DNA of 27,645 nt from Clostridiales bacterium UBA1728 (GCA_002315975.1 DCIK01000030.1:1-27645); one strand, 5' to 3'. Positions 7,821 to 15,876 are shown, numbered from the stretch's first letter. Program-made: numbers and translations. The notes: generated from the sequence alone by a model not told the origin.

Positions 7821-7864
7821 AACATAAAATAGCACGGTCGATATCGACCGTGCTATTTTATGTT
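7821..7864. terminator. 44-nt perfect palindrome, probable bidirectional terminator
   Basis: 22-base arms meet without a spacer at GAT/ATC; the GC core GCACGGTCGAT is flanked by A/T-rich ends that supply a U-tract in both directions. It lies between two converging genes and ends one base before the stop codon of the minus-strand exonuclease. Confidence 0.85.
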
Positions 7865-7865
7865 A

Positions 7866-8846
7866 TCAGGTTGTTGCCTTCCGGGGCTTGCGGTGTCCCC
7901 GACTGCGGCGGCGGGACTGGGTGGACTTCTCGCGGTAGAGCTTTTCCATCTCCTCGTTAGCCTTGTAGAGGATGCGGTTTACGCCCCAGCTCTCGTCCTC
8001 GTCCTTGCGGAACTTCAGCCGCACCAGATACTTTCCGTGCTCCTCGCACTCGCAGAGATTCATATATCGCCGATCCCCCTGATTGACCCAGCGCCCCTCG
8101 ACAAGGGGAGCGGAACACTCGGGGCAGGGTACATGGCAGACCTTTTCATCGGCAAAGGCTTCGCTGCGGGCGCTGTAGCCGCCGAAGCTGCTGTGCTCCA
8201 GCGCCTCGGCAATCTCGCCGCTGCTGTTGCTGCTGCTGACGGAGACGACCTTGGTGGGCAGAGCGTGGGAAGCCTCTTCATATTCGTCCAGCCCGGCTTC
8301 CAGATCCAGGTGGGAGCACACCAGCGCGGTGTTGTAGGCATCGCCCAGAGCATCGTGAGCCACACGGGTCTGTTCGATGGCGAAGTGCTCCATGGCAGTG
8401 GCCAGAGACTTCTGGTTCTTATCGCCGCCGGTCTGCATATTGTAGATAAGCTGGAGGTTGATCCAGTCGCTGATCCAGTCCCAGTCCAGATCGTGAACGA
8501 TGATGTTCTGCTCCATGATCCGGCGGTCGTCGTTGCCCCAGGTGATAAAGACGGGGTCTTCGCCGCACCACTCCCGGAACTGCTCGAACACCACGGGGAA
8601 GGTATCGCTCTGGTTCAGGCGATCCTTGTCGATGCCGGTGAGCTTTTTGACCTTGTAGTGCATCCGGCGGAAGTACACGGGCTTTACATCGGACTTGTAT
8701 TCCTCGGCGGGGTAGAGGTTTTCGTCCAGCTTCACGGCACCGATCTGAATGATCTCGCCGGCCAGATGAATGGGCAGATAATTGAAAATGCTCGCATTGG
8801 AACTCATGGCCTGGTTCCACTCCAGGTCCAGCACAATATATGACAT
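7866..8846 (-). CDS. DEDDh 3'-5' exonuclease (RNase T / DNA pol III epsilon-like)
   Basis: This 326-residue protein has an exonuclease domain over about residues 1-185. Exo I is VLDLEWN with Asp7 and Glu9; Exo II is in WGNDDRRIM; Exo III is AHDALGDAYNTA, giving the His and Asp of a DEDDh enzyme. It resembles the stand-alone KapD-like branch more than the replicative proofreading subunit. After a Ser/Glu-rich linker, a Cys-containing segment (CPEC...CECEEHG) looks like a zinc knuckle, and the tail is Arg/Lys-rich, so nucleic-acid binding is likely. AAAGGGAG lies a few bases before the ATG on the minus strand. It is a single-gene unit with its own promoter, divergent from ddl. The substrate, RNA or DNA, cannot be told from the sequence. 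Confidence 0.85.
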   Translation of the reverse strand: MSYIVLDLEWNQAMSSNASIFNYLPIHLAGEIIQIGAVKLDENLYPAEEYKSDVKPVYFRRMHYKVKKLTGIDKDRLNQSDTFPVVFEQFREWCGEDPVFITWGNDDRRIMEQNIIVHDLDWDWISDWINLQLIYNMQTGGDKNQKSLATAMEHFAIEQTRVAHDALGDAYNTALVCSHLDLEAGLDEYEEASHALPTKVVSVSSSNSSGEIAEALEHSSFGGYSARSEAFADEKVCHVPCPECSAPLVEGRWVNQGDRRYMNLCECEEHGKYLVRLKFRKDEDESWGVNRILYKANEEMEKLYREKSTQSRRRSRGHRKPRKATT

Positions 8847-8876
8847 GAGAGACTCCCTTTCTGTTTAGCACCTCTC

Positions 8877-8905
8877 ATTATACCAAAGGTCTTCCGAAAG
8901 CACAA
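8877..8905 (-). promoter_or_regulatory. Promoter of the DEDDh exonuclease gene
   Basis: On the minus strand TTGTGC (8900-8905), a 17-base spacer and TATAAT (8877-8882), with a TGG extension directly before the -10. The -10 is perfect and the -35 weak. It faces away from the ddl promoter. Confidence 0.65.
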
Positions 8906-8935
8906 TGCCTTTTTGCATTTTTCAAAAAACTTTAT

Positions 8936-8964
8936 TTGCCTATAGCTTCCGGACATGATATAAT
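8936..8964 (+). promoter_or_regulatory. Promoter of the ddl-murF-azlCD operon
   Basis: TTGCCT (8936-8941), a 17-base spacer and TATAAT (8959-8964), with an extended TGA before the -10. The first gene starts about 55 bases downstream. Confidence 0.8.
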
Positions 8965-9019
8965 ACCCGTGTGTAAACACTTTTTTCAAATTCTGTGAGT
9001 GTATATAAGGAGCAGCCCC

Positions 9020-10042
9020 ATGAAAATTGCGGTTCTTTGCGGAGGATATTCCCATGAGAGAGACGTTTCTCTCTCCACCGGTACCGGTGCGGCCCACGCC
9101 CTGCGTCTTCGCGGGCATCAGGTGGCTCTGGTGGATGTGTTTCTGGGTGTGGATACCCCAATCGAAAATATTGACGGGCTTTTCACCGCTGAGGATAAAG
9201 ACAGCCGTCTGAGCGTCTCTGAGCGGGAGCCCAATCTGAATGAGCTTCGCGCTCTTCGTCCGGGCAAGCGCCTCATCGGCCCCGGCGTGCTGGAAATCTG
9301 CGAGCACGCTGACATTGCCTTTTTGGCTCTCCACGGCGGCAACGGTGAAAACGGCCAGCTGCAGGCCACGCTGGATATGTACGGCATCCCCTACACCGGC
9401 AGCGGCTATGTGGGCAGTGCTCTGGCCATGGATAAGGAGCTTACCAAGAGCCTGCTGCTTCAATCCGGGATCACCACGGCCAAAAGCCGCATTTTCCGCA
9501 AGGGCGAGAAGGTCGACTTCCCCCTGCCCTGTGTGGTAAAGCCCTGCTCCGGCGGCTCCAGCGTGGGTACCACCATCGTGCAGGAGGAGAAGGAGCTGGA
9601 CGCGGCTCTCGCCGCTGCCTTTGCCTGCGAGGAGCGGGTACTGGTGGAGCAGTATATCAAAGGCCGGGAGCTGACGGTGGGCGTTCTGGGCGGCAGAGCC
9701 ATGCCCGCCATCGAGATCATTCCCAAGTCCGGCTTCTATGACTATGTGAACAAGTATCAGGCGGGCTTCACCACGGAGCTCTGCCCGGCACCGCTGACAG
9801 AGCAGGAGACTGATAAGCTCCGGCGCGCCGCCGAGGCGGTGTTCAAGGCTCTGCACCTGCAGGTCTACGCCCGCGCCGACTTCATCATGGACGAAAAGGG
9901 CGACTTCTACTGCCTGGAGGCCAACACTCTCCCCGGCATGACACCCACCAGCCTCATCCCCCAGATGGCTGCCGCCGAGGGTATGGACTACGGTGAGCTC
10001 TGCGAGGAGATCATCCGCCTGAGCAAGGAGAAGTACGAATGA
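9020..10042 (+). CDS. ddl: D-alanine--D-alanine ligase
   Basis: This 340-residue ATP-grasp enzyme joins two D-alanines for the peptidoglycan stem peptide in the cytoplasm. Visible signatures are CGGYSHERDVSLSTG at the N terminus, the central LALHGGNGENGQ segment, the ATP-binding loop GGSSVGTT, and the C-terminal catalytic block YCLEANTLPGMTPTSLIPQ. Length is normal for the family. The ATG at 9020 is preceded by AAGGAG at 9007-9012, which decides the start over in-frame codons slightly upstream. The stop overlaps the start of murF (ATGA), so the two are translationally coupled. Product and substrate are consistent with an ordinary D-Ala-D-Ala enzyme; a D-Ala-D-Lac activity cannot be excluded by eye but nothing suggests it. 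Confidence 0.95.
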   Translation: MKIAVLCGGYSHERDVSLSTGTGAAHALRLRGHQVALVDVFLGVDTPIENIDGLFTAEDKDSRLSVSEREPNLNELRALRPGKRLIGPGVLEICEHADIAFLALHGGNGENGQLQATLDMYGIPYTGSGYVGSALAMDKELTKSLLLQSGITTAKSRIFRKGEKVDFPLPCVVKPCSGGSSVGTTIVQEEKELDAALAAAFACEERVLVEQYIKGRELTVGVLGGRAMPAIEIIPKSGFYDYVNKYQAGFTTELCPAPLTEQETDKLRRAAEAVFKALHLQVYARADFIMDEKGDFYCLEANTLPGMTPTSLIPQMAAAEGMDYGELCEEIIRLSKEKYE

Positions 10043-11397
10043 TCAGCCTTTCTATCGGCGAAATTGCAGCCATTACCGGCGGTGTTTGGACGGGAGAAGA
10101 GTCGTCTCTGCCCATCCATCCCCGCACCATCATCACCGACAGCCGGGAGAACGCGGACAAGGCTCTGTTCATTGCCTTCCGGGGCGAGAATGTGGATGCC
10201 CATCGCTTCATCCCCGATGTGCTCTCCAAGGGTGCCTGTGCCGTCCTCTGCGAGGAGGCGGGCGCGGCAGGGGAGAAGCGCATCGTTGTCCCGGAGGTCT
10301 TTGCGGCTCTCCGTGCTCTGGGCAGCTACTGCCGCAGCCGCATGGATATGCCCGTGCTGGGTGTCACCGGCAGCGTGGGCAAGACCACGGCCAAGGAGAT
10401 GTGCGCCTCCGTCCTCTCCGAGCATTACAATACCTATAAAACTCCCGGCAGCATGAACGGGCAGGTGGGCGTACCCATTGCCCTCATGGGTCTGGGCAGC
10501 GACATCGAGGCCGCCGTCATCGAGATGGGCATCTCTCTCCCCGGCGAAATGGAAAAGCTGGGGCAGGTGGTACGCCCCAATATGGCGGTGTTCATGAACA
10601 TCGCGGATGCTCATTTAGAGGCTCTTCACAGCCGCGAGGGGATTTTAGCGGAGAAGAGTATGCTGCTCTGCGCCTCGGAGCCCACGGCTCCGGTGTTCGT
10701 CAACGGCGATGATCCGCTGCTGAACGGCTTCGATTTCGCCCGGGAGAAGATCAGCTTCGGTCTGGGTGAGCACAATACTGTCCGCGCCGTGGAGCAGAAG
10801 AACAGCCCCGACGGTACCTCCCAGACCTGCCGCATCCTCTATAAAGAGCGGGATATTCCCGTAAGCATCCCCGCCTACGGCAGCTATATGGTCTATGCCG
10901 CCCTGGCCGCCGCCTCCGTGGGTCTCTATCTGGGACTTACGGACGAGGAGATTATCCGCGGCATTTCGGGCTATGCCACCGTGGGACACCGCAGCCGTAT
11001 TGTAAAGCTTCCCAATGGCATCACGCTGGTGGACGACTGCTACAACGCCAACCCCAGCTCCACCCGCAGCGCCATTGATTCGCTGGATGCCCTCAGCGGC
11101 CGCAAAGTCTGCGTTCTGGGCGATATGCGGGAGCTGGGCGAAAACAGTAAGCAGCTCCATCACGATGTGGGCGCTTATGCCAGAGAAAAGGGCGTGGCGC
11201 TGCTTTTGACCAGCGGTGAGGAGTCTGCCTCAACCGCTGAGGGAGCCGGAGACATTGCCCGTCATTTTGAGAGCAAGGCTGCCCTGATCGCTGCCCTGCC
11301 GCAGGTTCTTTGCAGCGGCGATGTGGTGCTGGTAAAGGCCAGCCACAGCTGCCGCTTCGAGGATATCGTGGACGAGCTGGAAAAGAACTATGACTGA
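10039..11397 (+). CDS. murF: UDP-N-acetylmuramoyl-tripeptide--D-alanyl-D-alanine ligase
   Basis: This 452-residue Mur ligase adds D-Ala-D-Ala, the product of the preceding gene, to UDP-MurNAc-tripeptide, the last cytoplasmic step before lipid I. The N-terminal substrate-binding domain (about 1-100) contains TDSRENADKALFIAFRG. The ATP-binding P-loop is GVTGSVGKTTAKEM from residue 108. The central domain holds EMGISLPGEMEKL and NIADAHLEAL, and the C-terminal domain begins after VDDCYNANPSS. Length is as expected. It overlaps ddl by 4 bases and the following azlC by 8 bases, so all are on one transcript. Confidence 0.96.
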   Translation: MISLSIGEIAAITGGVWTGEESSLPIHPRTIITDSRENADKALFIAFRGENVDAHRFIPDVLSKGACAVLCEEAGAAGEKRIVVPEVFAALRALGSYCRSRMDMPVLGVTGSVGKTTAKEMCASVLSEHYNTYKTPGSMNGQVGVPIALMGLGSDIEAAVIEMGISLPGEMEKLGQVVRPNMAVFMNIADAHLEALHSREGILAEKSMLLCASEPTAPVFVNGDDPLLNGFDFAREKISFGLGEHNTVRAVEQKNSPDGTSQTCRILYKERDIPVSIPAYGSYMVYAALAAASVGLYLGLTDEEIIRGISGYATVGHRSRIVKLPNGITLVDDCYNANPSSTRSAIDSLDALSGRKVCVLGDMRELGENSKQLHHDVGAYAREKGVALLLTSGEESASTAEGAGDIARHFESKAALIAALPQVLCSGDVVLVKASHSCRFEDIVDELEKNYD

Positions 11398-12091
11398 TAC
11401 GCAAAAACAGGCGCTGAAAGCCGCTTTCCCCCAAACGGTGCCGGTACTGACGGGCTTCCTCTTTTTAGGCATGGCCTACGGCATCTATATGCAGAGCATG
11501 GGCTTCAGCTTTCTCTATCCACTGTGCATGAGCCTTGCCATCTTCGGCGGCTCGCTGGAGTTCGTCACGGTGGATCTGCTGCTGAGCCGCTTTGCTCCGC
11601 TGCAGACGCTGCTGATGGCGCTGATGATTCAGGCGCGGCACTTCTTCTACGGTCTTGCCATGCTGGACAAGTATAGGGGAACAGGGAAGAAAAAGAATTA
11701 CCTGATCTTCGGTCTCTGCGACGAGACCTTCTCCCTTAACTGCAGCGTAGATGTGCCCGAGGGCATAGACCGGGGCTGGTACTATTTCTTCGTCACGCTG
11801 CTGGATCAGCTCTACTGGGTGTCGGGCGCAACCTTGGGCGGGCTTCTGGGCTCGCTGTTGCCCGTCAATACCGAGGGTCTGGACTTCGTGCTCACGGCCA
11901 TGTTTGTGGTCATCTTCTTGGAGAACTGGCTGAAAGCGAAAAAGCACACGACCCATCTGCTGGGAGGGGCCGCCTCGCTGCTCTGCCTCTATGTCTTCGG
12001 AGCCGACTCCTTTCTGATCCCCACCATGCTCCTGATCCTTCTGCTGCTTACGCTGCTGCGCAAGCCCATTGAAAGGGGGAGTGAGGAATGA
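11390..12091 (+). CDS. azlC: AzlC-family amino-acid exporter, large subunit
   Basis: This 233-residue membrane protein has the AzlC signature regions: AFPQTVPVLTGFLFLGMAYG at the N terminus, a GGSLEF segment, then QARHFFYGLAM and FGLCDETFSLN. Several hydrophobic helices follow. With AzlD it forms a two-part exporter known for branched-chain amino acids and analogues such as azaleucine in Bacillus. The gene starts inside murF, 8 bases before its stop, and its own stop overlaps the start of azlD. That makes a ddl-murF-azlC-azlD transcript, an unusual pairing of wall-precursor synthesis with amino-acid export. The substrate is not shown by the sequence. Confidence 0.9.
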   Translation: MTDTQKQALKAAFPQTVPVLTGFLFLGMAYGIYMQSMGFSFLYPLCMSLAIFGGSLEFVTVDLLLSRFAPLQTLLMALMIQARHFFYGLAMLDKYRGTGKKKNYLIFGLCDETFSLNCSVDVPEGIDRGWYYFFVTLLDQLYWVSGATLGGLLGSLLPVNTEGLDFVLTAMFVVIFLENWLKAKKHTTHLLGGAASLLCLYVFGADSFLIPTMLLILLLLTLLRKPIERGSEE

Positions 12092-12411
12092 CGCTTATTC
12101 AGCAGATTATCACCATAGCCATCTGTGCCGCGGCCACCATGATCACGCGCTTCCTGCCCTTTAAGGTCTTTTCCGAGGAGCGCGGGACACCACCCTATGT
12201 GGAGTATCTGGGCAGGGCTCTGCCCGGAGCCATCTTTGCCATGCTGGTGGTCTATTGCCTGCGCAATCTGTCCTTGATCGGCGGCAATCACGGCCTCCCG
12301 GAGATTCTGGCGGTGGGCTGCACGGTACTCATCCACCTCTGGAAGCGCAATACCCTCCTCTCCATTGCCCTTGGAACAGCGGCCTACATGATCCTGATAC
12401 GAGTGATGTAA
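12088..12411 (+). CDS. azlD: AzlD-family amino-acid exporter, small subunit
   Basis: This 107-residue protein has three or four hydrophobic segments and the family's N-terminal CAAATMITRFLPF, followed by YLGRALPGAIFAMLVVYCLR and a C-terminal LWKRNTLLSIALGTAAYM. Small size and position right after azlC (ATGA overlap) identify it as the partner subunit. A GGGGGAGTGAGG ribosome binding site is present in the end of azlC. It is the last gene of the operon; a terminator shared with the pyrophosphatase gene lies about 170 bases on. Confidence 0.9.
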   Translation: MTLIQQIITIAICAAATMITRFLPFKVFSEERGTPPYVEYLGRALPGAIFAMLVVYCLRNLSLIGGNHGLPEILAVGCTVLIHLWKRNTLLSIALGTAAYMILIRVM

Positions 12412-12458
12412 CAATTGATCTTAATGGGACTTGTGCCCTTGCTGAACCAGGCAACCCC

Positions 12459-12565
12459 GTAGGGCACGGCCTCCCGGCCGTGCCGTGTGAGACAAGAACA
12501 ATGTCCGTTTATCCATACAAAACAGGGATCATAGGCCTTCGGCTCGTCCGGAGGCCGAGCCCTAC
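12459..12565. repeat. REPIN-like palindromic element, copy 2 (inverted)
   Basis: 107 bp from GTAGGGCACGGCCTCCCGG to CCGGAGGCCGAGCCCTAC. Its reverse complement aligns along its whole length with the copy at 15933-16039, including the central GGATAAACGGACAT, which has one A fewer. The two arms differ: one has the GCACGGCCTCCCGG form, the other the GCTCGGCCTCCGG form. Confidence 0.8.
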
Positions 12566-12578
12566 AGTGATGAAATAA

Positions 12579-12614
12579 GAAAGTCCCTCCGTCCATTTGA
12601 ACGGAGGGACTTTT
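12579..12614. terminator. Bidirectional terminator between azlD and the pyrophosphatase gene
   Basis: The arms AAGTCCCTCCGT (12581-12592) and ACGGAGGGACTT (12601-12612) pair perfectly around an 8-base loop. TTTT follows on the plus strand and a T-rich stretch on the minus strand. Confidence 0.85.
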
Positions 12615-12627
12615 GTATGCTTTGTCT

Positions 12628-14715
12628 TTACAGGATGTTCATCAGGTTGAAGCTGATGATCAGACCGGAGAAGACGATGGAAACGGTGGAGCAGAGCTTG
12701 ATGAGGATGTTCAGGGAAGGACCGGAAGTATCCTTGAAGGGATCGCCCACGGTGTCGCCAACAACGGCGGCCTTGTGGTTCTCGGAGCCCTTGCCGCCGT
12801 GGTGGCCGGCTTCGATGTACTTCTTGGCATTGTCCCAAGCGCCGCCGGCGTTGGACATGAACACGGCCATGGCGAAACCGGTGACGGACACGCCGCCCAG
12901 CAGACCCACAACACCCACAGGACCAAGCAGCAGACCGGTGATGATGGGAACGATGATGGCCAGCAGAGCGGGGGCGACCATCTCGTGAAGAGCGCCCTTG
13001 GTGCAAAGGTCAACGCAGGCAGAGTAATCGGGATCGGTCTTGCCTTCCATGATGCCCTTGATCTCGTGGAACTGACGGCGAACCTCCACCACGATGGACT
13101 GAGCAGCGGTCTGCACAGCGCTCATGGTCAGAGCGGAGAACACGAAGGTCAGCATGGCGCCCACGAACAGACCCACAAGGATGATGGGGTTGGTCAGGGA
13201 GAAGTCAAGAACCTCGCTGGTCTTGGTCTGCACGATGTCAACATAGCTGACCAGCAGAGCCAGAGCAGTCAGAGAAGCGGAGCCGATGGCAAAGCCCTTG
13301 CCGGTAGCGGCAGTGGTGTTGCCCAGGGAGTCGAGAGCGTCGGTGCGGTCACGGACGGACTCGGGCAGACCGGACATCTCGGCGATACCGCCAGCGTTGT
13401 CGGCCACGGGGCCGTAGGCGTCGGTGGCCAGGGTGATGCCCAGAGTGGAGAGCATACCGACACCGGCAATACCGATGCCGTAAAGACCCTTGGAGTAATC
13501 GGCAGCGCCGCCGGCGCAGAAGAAGGACACGAGAACGGCCACGGCCACGATCAGGATGGAGGCCATGGTGGAGTTCATGCCCAGAGCCAGACCGCCGATG
13601 ATGATGGTGGCGGAGCCGGTCTCAGAGGCCTCAGCCAGCTTCTGGGTGGGCTTGTAGCTGTCGGAGGTGTAGTACTCGGTGAAGTAGCCGATGGCGCAGC
13701 CGCCGACCAGACCGGCAACGATGGCGATGTAGGGGCCCCAGGTGCCGAGCAGCTTGTAGGTCAGGGGAGCAGCGATTACGGCGGAGAGACCGGCAGCGGT
13801 GTAGGTGCCGGTGCGGAGAGACTTGAGCAGATCAGTCTGGGAGGCGTCTTCCTTGGTGCGAACCAGGAAGGAGCCCAGCAGAGAGCAGACGATGCCGACC
13901 ACAGCCAGAGCGATGGGCAGCAGCATACCGGCAAAGCCGTAGCCGCCCACAGCGGACAGAGCGAAGGTGGCGAGGATGGAGCCGACATAGGACTCGTACA
14001 GGTCGGCGCCCATGCCGGCCACGTCGCCCACGTTGTCGCCCACGTTATCGGCGATGGTGGCGGGGTTACGGGGATCGTCCTCAGGGATACCGGCCTCAAC
14101 CTTACCCACAAGGTCAGCGCCCACGTCAGCGGCCTTGGTGTAGATGCCGCCGCCCACACGGGCAAACAGAGCCATGAAGGAAGCGCCCATGCCGTTCATG
14201 ACCATGATGTTGCCCAGAGTGGTGGGATCCTTCACGCCAAAAACGTAGTAGAGCAGGTAGAACCAGATGGTGATGTCGAGGATGCCGAGACCGACCACGG
14301 TGAAGCCCATGACGGAGCCGGAGGAGAAGGCCACGCGCAGACCGTGGTTCAGGCTCTCAGAGGCGGCCTGAGCGGTACGGGCGTTGGCGTTGGTGGCGAT
14401 CTTCATGCCGATGAAGCCGGCCAGCATGGACCAGATACCACCGGTGAGGAAAGCGAAGGGGGTGTAGACGGAGAGCATTTCGCCCTTGGTGGCGAAGGCC
14501 ATGGCGCAGAGAAGAACGAAGACAATGGCGAACACCTTCAGCACGGTGCTGTACTGACGCTTCAGGTAAGCGTTAGCACCGGCGCGGATGGCGGCGGCGA
14601 TCTTCTTCATTCTGTCGGTGCCTTCGGAGAAGGCAAGGACCTTCTTGGCCTGGATGGCGGCAAAGCCCAGTGCCAGCAGAGCACCGACAAAGCCAATCCA
14701 GAACAGGTTTTCCAT
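12628..14715 (-). CDS. hppA: Membrane-bound ion-translocating pyrophosphatase (K+-dependent type)
   Basis: This 695-residue, many-helix protein hydrolyses pyrophosphate and pumps Na+ and/or H+ across the cytoplasmic membrane. The active-site signatures are GGGIYTKAADVGADLVGK, the acidic DDPRNPATIADNVGDNVGD and a second GPVADNAGGIAEM segment. GNTTAATGKGF near residue 463 has Ala, not Lys, at the position that separates potassium-dependent from potassium-independent enzymes. The gate Glu sits in DLYESY near residue 241, as in Na+-pumping members, whereas plant-type H+ pumps read DLFGSYAEA. Na+ or Na+/H+ transport is thus inferred. The start has GGGAGGAATC 6-10 bases before it on the minus strand. 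It is a single-gene unit with its own strong promoter. Confidence 0.95.
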   Translation of the reverse strand: MENLFWIGFVGALLALGFAAIQAKKVLAFSEGTDRMKKIAAAIRAGANAYLKRQYSTVLKVFAIVFVLLCAMAFATKGEMLSVYTPFAFLTGGIWSMLAGFIGMKIATNANARTAQAASESLNHGLRVAFSSGSVMGFTVVGLGILDITIWFYLLYYVFGVKDPTTLGNIMVMNGMGASFMALFARVGGGIYTKAADVGADLVGKVEAGIPEDDPRNPATIADNVGDNVGDVAGMGADLYESYVGSILATFALSAVGGYGFAGMLLPIALAVVGIVCSLLGSFLVRTKEDASQTDLLKSLRTGTYTAAGLSAVIAAPLTYKLLGTWGPYIAIVAGLVGGCAIGYFTEYYTSDSYKPTQKLAEASETGSATIIIGGLALGMNSTMASILIVAVAVLVSFFCAGGAADYSKGLYGIGIAGVGMLSTLGITLATDAYGPVADNAGGIAEMSGLPESVRDRTDALDSLGNTTAATGKGFAIGSASLTALALLVSYVDIVQTKTSEVLDFSLTNPIILVGLFVGAMLTFVFSALTMSAVQTAAQSIVVEVRRQFHEIKGIMEGKTDPDYSACVDLCTKGALHEMVAPALLAIIVPIITGLLLGPVGVVGLLGGVSVTGFAMAVFMSNAGGAWDNAKKYIEAGHHGGKGSENHKAAVVGDTVGDPFKDTSGPSLNILIKLCSTVSIVFSGLIISFNLMNIL

Positions 14716-14771
14716 AGATGATTCCTCCCTAGATTTTGCGGTTTTTACCGCTTTAGAATTGTTGCCCCAAT

Positions 14772-14800
14772 ATTATAATCGAAAGAGGAACTGATTTCAA
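14772..14800 (-). promoter_or_regulatory. Promoter of the pyrophosphatase gene
   Basis: On the minus strand TTGAAA (14795-14800), a 17-base spacer and TATAAT (14772-14777): a near-consensus vegetative promoter. A small hairpin (GCGGT/ACCGC, 14738-14751) lies in the leader before the ribosome binding site. Confidence 0.85.
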
Positions 14801-14942
14801 ACCCTTTTGTAAATAGAATGACAAAAAAACTTCCCAATATTTTCAGCATTTCCTTGTATATTTTGTCTATTTTCACCATTTCCCGCTAAAACCCTTGATT
14901 ATTCGGACTGTCTATGATATTGTGACTTTAATTTCGGCTATA

Positions 14943-14979
14943 AAAAGGGGAGCTGCACACGCTGTGCGGCTCCTCTTTT
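14943..14979 (-). terminator. Terminator of tspO
   Basis: An interrupted stem (GAGGAGC and GCACA on the minus strand with their complements) closes on a CGC loop, followed by a T-run on the minus strand. The A/T ends are symmetrical, so it may act both ways. It starts a few bases after the tspO stop. Confidence 0.75.
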
Positions 14980-14983
14980 GCTG

Positions 14984-15454
14984 TCATTGATTCATCAGCC
15001 ATACGGCTGCGTTCAGCCACGCAGCCAGACAGAGCCAGAGCAGATAGGGGATGTTCAGCTTTGCTGCCGGAGGGCGTATCTTTCGGAAGATCGCAATCAT
15101 CCACACCACCAGCGCAATGAGCAGCAGCAGCCAGAAAAAGGCATAGCCCCGGATGCCCCAGCGGAAGAAAAATATGCTCCACCAGAAGTTAACAAAGAGC
15201 TGGGCACCGAAGACAAAGACCGCATTCTCCCGCTCCCCACTGCCGCTGAGCCAGACCAGCGCGGCGGAAATGCCCATGAGAATATAGAGAATCGTCCACA
15301 CAAGGGGGAAAACCACCGCCGGAGGTGCCAGCGAGGGCTTTTTGAGCGTTTCAAAGGCCGCCATACCCTCCCGGCTTAGATAAGCGGACAAAGCTCCCAC
15401 GGCCAGAGTCAGGACGATAAAAAATGCAAGGGTCTTCCAATTTCGTTTCAGCAT
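14984..15454 (-). CDS. tspO: TspO/MBR family membrane protein
   Basis: This 156-residue protein has five hydrophobic segments and the family landmarks: KKPSLAPPAVVFPLVWTILY after the first helix, AQLFVNFWWSIFFFRWG in the middle and LWLCLAAWLNAAVWLMN at the C terminus. TspO proteins bind tetrapyrroles and other small ligands in the membrane and are linked to stress and porphyrin control in bacteria; the role in anaerobic Clostridia is unclear. AAAGGAGGC lies before the ATG on the minus strand. It is a single gene whose upstream region backs onto the SRP RNA promoter. No clear promoter of its own was found; TACAAT near 15475 on the minus strand is a weak -10 candidate. Confidence 0.92.
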   Translation of the reverse strand: MLKRNWKTLAFFIVLTLAVGALSAYLSREGMAAFETLKKPSLAPPAVVFPLVWTILYILMGISAALVWLSGSGERENAVFVFGAQLFVNFWWSIFFFRWGIRGYAFFWLLLLIALVVWMIAIFRKIRPPAAKLNIPYLLWLCLAAWLNAAVWLMNQ

Positions 15455-15541
15455 GGCAAAGCCTCCTTTTTGATATTGTATGAGACAGCTTCGTTTTTTA
15501 TACCGTTTCAGAGAGATTTACAATCCGCTCACATTTTTCTC

Positions 15542-15570
15542 TTGCTATTTTCCGCCAAAGCGTGTATACT
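15542..15570 (+). promoter_or_regulatory. Promoter of the SRP RNA gene
   Basis: TTGCTA (15542-15547), a 17-base spacer and TATACT (15565-15570). The expected initiation point about 7 bases on coincides with the first base of the closing stem of the SRP RNA. Confidence 0.8.
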
Positions 15571-15577
15571 GTCACCA

Positions 15578-15871
15578 CAGTCTTTGGCAAGGCTGCACTA
15601 GTCGGGGAGTCAGCGGTGCCCTGTAACCTGCAATCCGCTGTAGCAGGGACGAATTCCCATCTGAGGGTCTGTGGTGATCTCCTGAAATCAGTAAGCGGCA
15701 TTGAGGGTTCGGCCTCACGCAACGCGAAACTGTGAATCATGTCAGGCGGGGAACCGAGCAGCATTAAGCGGAACTTTGTGTGTGCCGTGAGTACGCCGGG
15801 TCTGAGCTGGCTGCTGTGCTCAGGGGTTCATCTCTCATTCGAGGATGGGTGTGCAGTCTTGCCAAGGACTG
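15578..15871 (+). ncRNA. ffs: Signal recognition particle RNA, large bacterial type
   Basis: About 294 nt. The 5' part has the conserved Alu-domain sequence GGTGCCCTGTAACCTGC, which marks the large Firmicutes-type SRP RNA. The Ffh-binding apex reads ATGTCAGG...AGCAGCATTAAG, with a CGG/CCG stem closed by a GGAA tetraloop at 15750-15753. The two ends pair over about 20 bases (CAGTC, TTGGCAAG and CTGCAC with their complements at 15851-15871), which fixes both ends. TTTTTAT follows as terminator. It acts with Ffh in co-translational targeting of membrane and secreted proteins. Its position just upstream of dnaX is common in Firmicutes. Confidence 0.93.
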
Positions 15872-15876
15872 TTTTT
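15872..15876 (+). terminator. T-run ending the SRP RNA
   Basis: TTTTT directly after the closing stem of the SRP RNA, which itself serves as terminator hairpin. Confidence 0.6.

Noticed and set aside
12613..14721. A 702-codon open frame on the plus strand opposite the pyrophosphatase gene
   Set aside because: It is the complement of a high-confidence gene with strong GC bias; its Gly/His/Asp-rich translation has no recognisable domain and no ribosome binding site.
15578..15871. Cobalamin riboswitch or tmRNA
   Set aside because: The GGAA tetraloop, AGCAGCATTAAG and GGTGCCCTGTAACCTGC motifs identify SRP RNA; no tRNA-like ends or B12-box is present.
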